From positions 48,377,616 through 48,441,615 of the forward strand of contig NC_057848.1 in the NCBI RefSeq assembly GCF_910594005.1: DNA of 64,000 bases. The letters are read 5' to 3'. The notes beneath the pieces are model-generated. The model saw nothing but the letters and a program-made list of their open reading frames with translations. It was not told the origin of the DNA and did no database searches. Made by a program: the position numbers and the translations under genes. Origin of the DNA: Cervus elaphus. Lineage: Eukaryota > Chordata > Mammalia > Artiodactyla > Cervidae. Shown here piece by piece: positions 57,572 through 64,000 of this stretch; the stretch's first letter is position 1; each line of letters begins with the position of its first letter.

Positions 57572-60500
57572 ATGGCTGTGGACTTTGGGGACCATGCCAG
57601 TGGCTTTCGCCACATCGATGTAATCAGGTTCATCAACAATGAGGTCCTCTTGAACGGGGGTGGCCCTGAATTCTACGTGGCCTTCCGCTCGCGACCCTGG
57701 AGTGAGGTAGAGGATCAGCTGCAAATCGTGGTTGCTGACCCGCGGGTGCCACGCACCATCAAGAGGGCCTGTGCCTGGAGCGCGCTGGCGTTGAGCGTGC
57801 GTGTGGGGGCGAGGCAGTGGGAGCAGCAGGCGCACCGTATCAGGCGGCTCCAGGAGCAGGTAGGGGAGCGTGAGGCGGCTTCCTGGGCCCTGGCCAACGA
57901 GCTGAAGCACCTCCGTGAGGAGCGTGAGGAGGCGGCAGTGCATCTACGAGGCACACGGGTCGCCCTGAAGCAGGTGATAGATGAGCGAGATATGTTGCGC
58001 GGGCGACTGCTCCAGCTTGAGAGATCGGCCCAGCTAGCACCTGTGGCACATGAAATGCTGCCTGGGCCTGGAGCTGAGCAGCTTGGAGCTACAGCATGGC
58101 CCATGAATGTACCAGAGCACAGCAAGATGGTGGCTCTGGGAGCACAGGGCATGCCACATTCAGAGAGTCAGATGGCAGCCCCGGCAGCTGTGGTTTATGT
58201 CCCCGGACCCCAGAGCTCCTTTGCCCAGGCAATGCAACCCCTTCCACCAATGCCGGTGCCACATCCATTGCCATTCCCAGTGGGATTCCCGTATGTGACA
58301 CCTTTACCACCTTCAGCAGTTGTGGAAGGGGGAGCAGTCACGGCAGCAGCAGTACCAGTAGCAGTCGCACCCCAGATGCCTCCCCTGGGGATCTACCCAC
58401 CTGGTCAGTGGGCTGCAGTGGGGGCCCAGAAAGAGATGGCCCCACCATATGACCAGAGTTTCTATGCCCAGGAATATTCTGACAACCTCCAGGGGGAATA
58501 TGCCCAGGAGGCCTGCAGAAGCCACAGCCAAGAGGAAGGTGCTATGTGTCCCCAGGGGATGTCCTCCCTGGGGGGCAGCAGAAGCTACAGCCAAGAGGAG
58601 GGTGCTCTGTGTCCCCCGGCAATGTGCCCCCTGGTGGACAGCAGAAGCTACAGCCGAGAGGAAGGTGCTGTGTGTCCCCAGGTGATGTGCCCCCTGGTGG
58701 ACAGCAGAAGCTACAGCCGAGAGGAAGGTGCTGTGTGTCCCCAGGCGATGTGCCCCCTGGTGGACAGCAGAAGCTACAGCCGAGAGGAAGGTGCTGTGTG
58801 TCCCCAGGCGATGTGCCCCCTGGTGGACAGCAGAAGCTACAGCCGAGAGGAAGGTGCTGTGTGTCCCCAGGCGATGTGCCCCCTGGTGGACAGCAGAAGC
58901 TACAGCCGAGAGGAAGGTGCTGTGTGTCCCCAGGCGATGTGCCCCCTGGTGGACAGCAGAAGCTACAGCCGAGAGGAAGGTGCTGTGTGTCCCCAGGCAA
59001 TGTGCCCCCTGGTGGACAGCAGAAGCCACAGCCGAGAGGAAGATGCTGTGTGTCCCCAGGGGATGTCCTCCCTGGGGAACAGCAGAAGCCACAGCCGAGA
59101 AGAAGGTGCTGTGTGTCCCCAGGGGATGTGCTCCCTGGGAAGCAGCAGAAGCCACAGCCGAGAGGAAGGTGCTGTGTGTCCCCAGGCGATGTCTTCCCTG
59201 GGAGGCAGCAGAAGCCACAGCCGAGAGGAAGGTGCTGTGTGTCCCCAGGGGATGTCTTCCCTGGGGGGCAGTAGAAGCCACAGCCGAGAGGAAGATGTTG
59301 TGTGTCCCCAGGGGATGTCCCCCCTGGGGGTCAGCAGAAGCCACAGCCGAGAGGAAGGTGCTGTGTGTCCCCAGGGGATGTCTTCCCTGGGGGTCAGTAG
59401 AAGCCACAGCCGAGAGGAAGGTGCTATGTGTCCCCAGGCGATGTCTTCCCTGGGAGACAGCAGAAGCCACAGCCGAGAGGAAGGTGCTGTGTGTCCCCAG
59501 GGAATGTCCTCCCTGGGGGACAGCAGAAGCCACAGCCGAGAGGAAGGTGCTGTGTGTCCCCAGGGGATGTCCTCCCTGGGGGTCAGCAGGAGCCACAGCC
59601 GAGAGGAAGATGCTGTGTATCCCCAGGCGATGTCCTCCCTGGGGGACAGCAGAAGCCAGAGCCAAGAGGAAGGTGCTGTGTGTCCCCAGGGGATGTGCTC
59701 CCTGGGAAGCAGCAGAAGCCACAGCCGAGAGGAAGGTGCTGTGTGTCCCCAGGCGATGTCTTCCCTGGGAGACAGCAGAAGCCAGAGCCAAGAGGAAGGT
59801 GCTGTGTGTCCCCAGGGGATGTCCTCCCTGGGGGTCAGCAGAAGCCACAGCCGAGAGGAAGATGCTGTGTATCCCCAGGGGATGTCCTCCCTGGGGGACA
59901 GCAGAAGCCAGAGCCAAGAGGAAGGTGCTGTGTGTCCCCAGGGGATGTCCTCCGTGGGGGTTAGCAGAAGCCAGAGCCAAGAAGAAGATGCTGTATGTCC
60001 CCAGGGGATGTCCTCCGTGGGGAAAAGCAGAAGCCACAGTGGCGAGGAAGGTGTTGTGTGTCCCCAGGTGATGTCTTCCAGCCACAGCCTAGAGGAAGAT
60101 GCTGTGTGTCCCCAGGGGATGTCTTCCATGGGGGGCAGGAGAAGCCACAGCAGAGAGGAAAGTGCTATGTGTCCCCAGGGAATGTCTTCCCTGGGGGGCA
60201 GCAGAAGCCACAGCCGAGAGGAAGGTGCTGTGTGCCCCCAGGGGATGTCCTCCATGGGGGACAGCAGAAGGCACAGCCAAGAGGAAGGTGCTGTGTGTCC
60301 CCAGGAGATGTCCTCCATGGGGGTCAGCAGAAGCCACAGCCAAGAGGAAGGTGCTGTGTGTCCCCAGGCGATGTCTTCCCTGGGAGACAGCAGAAGGCAC
60401 AGCCGAGAGGAAGATGCTGTGTGTCCCCAGGCGATGTCTTCCCTGGGAGACAGCAGAAGCCATAGCCGAGAGGAAGGTGCTGTGTGTCCCCAGGAGATGT

Positions 60501-61621
60501 CCTCCATGGGGGTTAGCAGAAGCCAGAGCCAAGAGGAAGATGCTGTGTGTCCCCAGGGGATGTCCTCTGTGGGGAACAGCAGAAGCCACAGTGGAGAGGA
60601 AGGTGTTGTGTGTCCCCAGGTGATGTCTTCCAGCCACAGCCGAGAGGAAGATGCTGTGTGCCCCCAGGGGATGTCCTCCATGGGGGTCAGCAGAAGCCAG
60701 AGCCGAGAGGAAGGTGCTGTGTGTCCCCAGGAGATGTCCTCCGTGGGGGTCAACAGAAGCCACAGCCAAGAGGAAGGTGCTGTGTGTCCCCAGGCGATGT
60801 CTTCCCTGGGAGACAGCAGAAGCCACAGCCGAGAGGAAGATGCTATGTGTCCCCAGGGGATGTCCTCCCTGCGGGTCAGCCGAAGCTATAGCCGAGAGGA
60901 AGGTGCTGTGTGTCCCCAGGAGATGTCCTCCCTGCACGACAGTAGAAGCCAGAGCCGAGAGGAAGGTGCTGTGTGTCCCCAGGGGATATCCTCCATGGGG
61001 GGCAACAGAAGCCACAGCCATGAAGAAGGCCATGTTTGTCCCCAGGGAACAGCGCCCCAGGGAGACAGCAGGAGCCACAGCCAAGAAGAAGGCTCTGTTT
61101 GTCCCCAGGGGCCAGCGCCCCAGGGAGACAGCAGGAGCGACAGCCAAGAAGAAGGCCCTGTTTGTCCCCAGGGGCCAGTGCCCCAGGGAGACAGCAGGAG
61201 CCGCAGCCAAGAAGAAGGCCCTGTTTGTCCCCAGGGGCCAGCGCCCCAGGGAGACAGCAGGAGCCACAGCCAGAAGGAATGTCCAGTGATGCCCCAGGAG
61301 AAGTACTCCATGGGCAGCAGCAAGATCCCCAAACAAGAAGGTCCAGAGAGGCCCCAGGGGGCATGTACCTCGGGGTCCAGCACAAGTCATGGTGTGAGAA
61401 AAAGCCCAAAGAAACAGGAGCAAAAGGCCAAGCAACCAAAAGAGAAAAAATCCTCAGATTTTCAGCATCAGCAGAAACCTGATACACACTCCAATCAAAA
61501 TAGTTGGGAGTGCCTGCGTTGTAAAGCAGTGAATTTTCCATGGCGCAAGTCCTGCTATAAATGCAAGAAAGTCTGCAGGGCAGTTGAGAGTGGAGACCCG
61601 GATCCAGGACAAGCTTACTGA
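57572..61621 (+). CDS. TEX13C/D-like: TEX13-family protein (TEX13C/TEX13D-like) with a 45-unit internal repeat
   Basis: A single uninterrupted frame of 1349 codons with a strong Kozak start. Residues 1-80 (MAVDFGDHASGFRH...) are the TEX13 N-terminal domain. Residues about 86-155 are heptad-rich and charged (EQVGEREAASWALANELKHL), a predicted coiled coil. About 205-270 is a proline-rich linker. From residue 315 to about 1249 there are 45 tandem units of 21 residues, each built on SRSHSREEGAVCPQGMSSLG. Residues 1312-1331 hold a RanBP2-type zinc finger, W-x-C-x2-C-x10-C-x2-C (cysteines 1314, 1317, 1328, 1331), a fold that in other proteins binds RNA or ubiquitin. Known family members are X-linked and testis-expressed; molecular function is poorly defined, so a germ-cell RNA-related role is inference. 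It could be the orthologue of TEX13C or TEX13D; I cannot decide without alignment. No stop or frameshift is seen. Confidence 0.93.
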   Translation: MAVDFGDHASGFRHIDVIRFINNEVLLNGGGPEFYVAFRSRPWSEVEDQLQIVVADPRVPRTIKRACAWSALALSVRVGARQWEQQAHRIRRLQEQVGEREAASWALANELKHLREEREEAAVHLRGTRVALKQVIDERDMLRGRLLQLERSAQLAPVAHEMLPGPGAEQLGATAWPMNVPEHSKMVALGAQGMPHSESQMAAPAAVVYVPGPQSSFAQAMQPLPPMPVPHPLPFPVGFPYVTPLPPSAVVEGGAVTAAAVPVAVAPQMPPLGIYPPGQWAAVGAQKEMAPPYDQSFYAQEYSDNLQGEYAQEACRSHSQEEGAMCPQGMSSLGGSRSYSQEEGALCPPAMCPLVDSRSYSREEGAVCPQVMCPLVDSRSYSREEGAVCPQAMCPLVDSRSYSREEGAVCPQAMCPLVDSRSYSREEGAVCPQAMCPLVDSRSYSREEGAVCPQAMCPLVDSRSYSREEGAVCPQAMCPLVDSRSHSREEDAVCPQGMSSLGNSRSHSREEGAVCPQGMCSLGSSRSHSREEGAVCPQAMSSLGGSRSHSREEGAVCPQGMSSLGGSRSHSREEDVVCPQGMSPLGVSRSHSREEGAVCPQGMSSLGVSRSHSREEGAMCPQAMSSLGDSRSHSREEGAVCPQGMSSLGDSRSHSREEGAVCPQGMSSLGVSRSHSREEDAVYPQAMSSLGDSRSQSQEEGAVCPQGMCSLGSSRSHSREEGAVCPQAMSSLGDSRSQSQEEGAVCPQGMSSLGVSRSHSREEDAVYPQGMSSLGDSRSQSQEEGAVCPQGMSSVGVSRSQSQEEDAVCPQGMSSVGKSRSHSGEEGVVCPQVMSSSHSLEEDAVCPQGMSSMGGRRSHSREESAMCPQGMSSLGGSRSHSREEGAVCPQGMSSMGDSRRHSQEEGAVCPQEMSSMGVSRSHSQEEGAVCPQAMSSLGDSRRHSREEDAVCPQAMSSLGDSRSHSREEGAVCPQEMSSMGVSRSQSQEEDAVCPQGMSSVGNSRSHSGEEGVVCPQVMSSSHSREEDAVCPQGMSSMGVSRSQSREEGAVCPQEMSSVGVNRSHSQEEGAVCPQAMSSLGDSRSHSREEDAMCPQGMSSLRVSRSYSREEGAVCPQEMSSLHDSRSQSREEGAVCPQGISSMGGNRSHSHEEGHVCPQGTAPQGDSRSHSQEEGSVCPQGPAPQGDSRSDSQEEGPVCPQGPVPQGDSRSRSQEEGPVCPQGPAPQGDSRSHSQKECPVMPQEKYSMGSSKIPKQEGPERPQGACTSGSSTSHGVRKSPKKQEQKAKQPKEKKSSDFQHQQKPDTHSNQNSWECLRCKAVNFPWRKSCYKCKKVCRAVESGDPDPGQAY
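58514..61318 (+). repeat. 45-unit, 63-bp in-frame tandem repeat (coding minisatellite)
   Basis: Units of 63 bp start at 58514 and repeat to 61318. Units 4-7 (58703-58954) are identical and unit 8 differs by one synonymous base, so this block is recent. Units from 59018 onward are more diverse. Two units (about 60026-60079 and 60578-60631) are followed by a unit lacking the first part, a 15-bp deletion that keeps the frame. The last four or five units (from 61004) are a divergent subclass with PQGxxPQGD. Copy number is likely polymorphic and prone to assembly collapse. Confidence 0.95.
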
Positions 61622-61628
61622 TTTCAGG

Positions 61629-61637
61629 AAGGTAAGT
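61629..61637 (+). other. Candidate splice donor in the TEX13 3' UTR
   Basis: aag|gtaagt, a perfect donor consensus, lies 10 bases after the TGA. It suggests a spliced 3' UTR exon. A possible acceptor, tctttgcctcag, ends at 62529 after a long pyrimidine tract. Not confirmed by transcript data. Confidence 0.5.
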
Positions 61638-61900
61638 AAGAATGGAAACACTCTAAGGAAAAACCAATTTCTTAACAACCTCTCCTCTTTTGATCAAAAA
61701 GTAACTCATTTACTTCACAGAAAATTTGAAAACCAAAATTATGAAAGAAAAACAAAATAATCCATTATTTCATTGCCCAGATTAAGCACTTTTTATCATC
61801 TGAGCACACATACAAATACATACACACATGCATGCACACACTCAATTATATTCTTATTTTGTACACTTATTTTAACAAAGATAGACTACTTTTGAGTATT

Positions 61901-62340
61901 CAGTTCCGTTCAGTTCAGTCACTCAGTCGTGTCTGACTCTTTGCGACCCCATGAATCGCAACACGCCAGGCCTCCCTGTCCATCACCAACTCCTGGAGTT
62001 TACTCAAACTCACGTCCATCAAGTCGGTGATGCCATCCAGCCATCTCATACTCTATTGTCCCCTTCTCCTCCTGCCCCCAATCCCTCCCAGCATCAGGGT
62101 CTTTTCCAGTGAGTCAGCTCTTCGCATGAGGTGGCCAAAGTATTGGAGTTTCAGCTTCAGCATCAGTCTTTCCAATGAACACCCAGGACTGATCTCCTTC
62201 AGGATGGACTGGTTGGATCTCCTTGCAGTCCAAGGGACTCTCAAGAGTCTTCTCCAACACCACAGTTCAAAAGCATCAATTCTTTGGCGCTCAGCTTTCT
62301 TTATAGTCCAACTCTCAGTGGTCCATACATGACCACTGGA
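61901..62340 (-). mobile_element. BovB 3' fragment, antisense, in the putative TEX13 3' intron
   Basis: Antisense BovB 3' end from gttcagttcagtcactcag to 'ccatacatgaccactgga'. agtatt occurs at 61895-61900 and 62341-62346. It would be removed if the candidate intron 61632-62529 is real. Confidence 0.9.
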
Positions 62341-62529
62341 AGTATTACGTGTTTAAAATAGAGGACTTCTAATTCCTTTTAAGTTTGCAGGTGCTGGATT
62401 CTGGATGGCTGATGCTAATTGGTTGACACCCTAGAGACACTGAAGTCATGAAGAATTTTTTTTCTTTTTCACTGATTTCTGTTTTCTTATTAACCACCTT
62501 TTCCTGAAAATGCCATGTCTTTGCCTCAG

Positions 62530-63735
62530 AACGGCCATATACTTTTAGAGTTATATGCTATATTGAATTTTAGGAGTACTGTTTTTCCTTGAAAATGCTG
62601 TTGTTCTTTTGTAAACTACTGCAGTGTTCATGTTTGCTTCTTGTTTTTAAGTTTTATAGGTAGGGGCTCATTTTTGTCTCTGAGCCACACGGAATTTGCC
62701 TGTTGCTGAAGAATCCAAACCTATCCCATTTAGAAGATCTTCCAAGATCCTAAAGAAATCACACTTCATTTCTGACTGACCTACACCTCAGTGAGACCTC
62801 CCGGCTGGATGAAACTAAGAAGAATAAGAAGTCAGGGAAGAAGAGATGCTTTGGGACTTATTAGAGGGAAGAGGGATACAAAATAATTTTGTTAGGATTT
62901 AATTTCTCTTTTGATATGGAATTATTTCAGAAGTGTTGGGGGGGTGAGTTTGCAGTGTTAAATTCTATAGATGATAGCAAATTTGATGGATTTCATTTAA
63001 TTAGACAAATAGTTATTGATTGTCTAGTATATGATGGGAGGTAGAATTATATGGTATTATCTAGTGTACACAAATCTTTTTGGTGAGTTCGGTTAGATGA
63101 CAGGGGAGAGCATAATTTGAGATATATTATAGATTAGAGGTGACTTTGTTTTGCATGTCATGTGGTCTTTGGGTAAACCCAGTTGAAATAGCATCCAGGT
63201 ATTTCTGTAGTTCTGGGGGCAAGATCAAAGACATTTTTGTGGATGGACTTGATTTCCCAACTGTTCATCTTGTTGGTCCCAGATGACACAAATGAGTAGT
63301 GGCAAAGAGCGGGAAAGTGTCCTCACAAAAGTTCAGGCAGGACTTTTCTGATAGTGTCCTGATTTCCTCCCTCGAGAGGGACAATTAGTTTCCTGGTTGC
63401 CTGAAAGACCAGCCACCATCCCAAGTCCCTTTCCAGCCAGTGGATGAAGAACAAAATGTATTCCAAAGACAGACATCATGCTGTGGATGGTGCGTCTCTT
63501 GGGAGGACTAATTGGATTAAAAGTAGAACTGGACTGGGATAAGTACTCTTGAGAATGCCCTGCTCCCCTGAGGCAGCTGCTGCAAGCCAGGGGGAGCCAG
63601 GGTGGAGCCCAGGGGCTGGAAAGTCAGATCAGTCTCCAGTCTGAACAAGAGGTGTCCTGGAGTTCTCCCAGGAGGTTCCAGCTCACCAGGCTCGGGCTCT
63701 GTCAGAGGTTTTCTGTTTCTAACTAGTAATAAAGA
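62530..63735 (+). other. Candidate TEX13 3' UTR exon
   Basis: Non-coding, with mixed composition and no repeats recognised up to 63735. It follows a good acceptor (tttgcctcag) and ends at AATAAA (63728-63733) followed by a GT-rich element (ttgctgtgtctcctgtgtag), the arrangement of a poly(A) site. Exon status is inference. Confidence 0.35.
63728..63733 (+). terminator. Candidate polyadenylation signal
   Basis: AATAAA with a downstream GT-rich tract (gtgtctcctgtgtagtgtgt) within 40 bases. Confidence 0.5.
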
Positions 63736-63801
63736 GTGTTCACTTATTGCTGTGTCTCCTGTGTAGTGTGTACCGCGGGGGCAGGTTTGCTTAGAAGTGG
63801 C

Positions 63802-63946
63802 AGTTGATTTAATTATTTTAAATTAATTAATTTTTTTGGTTGGGCCATGAGGCTTGCAGGAACCTAGTTTTGCAACCAGAGAATGAATCCAGGCCCATGG
63901 CAGTGAAAGCACTGAGTCCTAACCACTGGGCCTCCAGGTAATTCCC
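63802..63946 (-). mobile_element. CHR-type SINE, antisense
   Basis: The reverse complement starts gggaattacctggaggccca and ends in an AT-rich tail. agaagtggc (63793-63801) and agaagtgac (63947-63955) form an 8/9 duplication. Confidence 0.85.
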
Positions 63947-64000
63947 AGAAGTGACCATTTAAATCTGAATCTTCCCTCCATCCCACTGAGAAGACCGAAA

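Noticed and set aside
58703..59017. CRISPR-like array of direct repeats
   Set aside because: The repeats are contiguous without unique spacers and are in frame in a mammalian coding exon.
58728..60071. Plus-strand 447-codon ORF in another frame
   Set aside because: Purely repeat-derived, lying entirely inside the array; the main frame has the TEX13 domain, zinc finger and Kozak start.
58313..60753. Minus-strand ORFs of 590 and 596 codons over the TEX13 array
   Set aside because: They are exact shadows of the 63-bp repeat, lack any domain at either end and have no start context or promoter support.

Overview
This is a mammalian, specifically ruminant (cattle, sheep or goat type), genomic window. 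The sequence shows this directly: it is crowded with BovB LINE fragments, Bov-tA and BovA SINEs, CHR-type tRNA-derived SINEs and a ruminant L1 5' UTR. Only one intact gene can be supported. It is an intronless-coding member of the TEX13 (testis-expressed 13) family at 57572-61621 on the + strand. TEX13 genes are X-linked in known mammals, so an X-chromosome origin is inferred.

Layout. 1-6965: L1-type fragment, SINEs, MIR/L2 relics, one antisense LTR and plain AT-rich DNA. 6966-12480: two long 5'-truncated BovB LINEs, each with 12-bp target-site duplications; the second sits inside an older antisense LTR. 13556-14900: a BovB piece between inverted LTR arms that share a perfect 67-bp core. 15400-18865: SINEs, a MIR and two TA-flanked Tigger-like DNA transposons. 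19230-25270: SINEs, L1 tails and three BovB pieces. 25270-34800: low-information DNA, LTR relics, two more copies of the antisense LTR family, and a ruminant L1 insertion made only of 5' UTR. 34800-45340: mostly featureless AT-rich DNA with scattered SINE, MIR and L2 relics.

45346-56790 is a layered nest. An old antisense LTR is split by a solo LTR and by a 10.5-kb decayed class I endogenous retrovirus with both LTRs, gag, protease, pol and env remnants. That provirus is itself interrupted by a BovB LINE, a class II-like solo LTR and a long SINE. It has stops in every gene and no intact reading frame.

57290-63735 is the TEX13 locus: a GC-rich TATA-less upstream region, one 1349-codon ORF, a consensus splice donor 10 bp after the stop, and a candidate 3' UTR exon ending at AATAAA (63728-63733). 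The protein has an N-terminal TEX13/coiled-coil region, a proline-rich linker, 45 tandem 21-residue repeats (63 bp each) and a C-terminal RanBP2-type zinc finger. The repeat array is the most interesting feature of the window.

Repeat family names were assigned from memory of consensus sequences, without a database search; boundaries are good to a few bases where target-site duplications are given and to tens of bases elsewhere.
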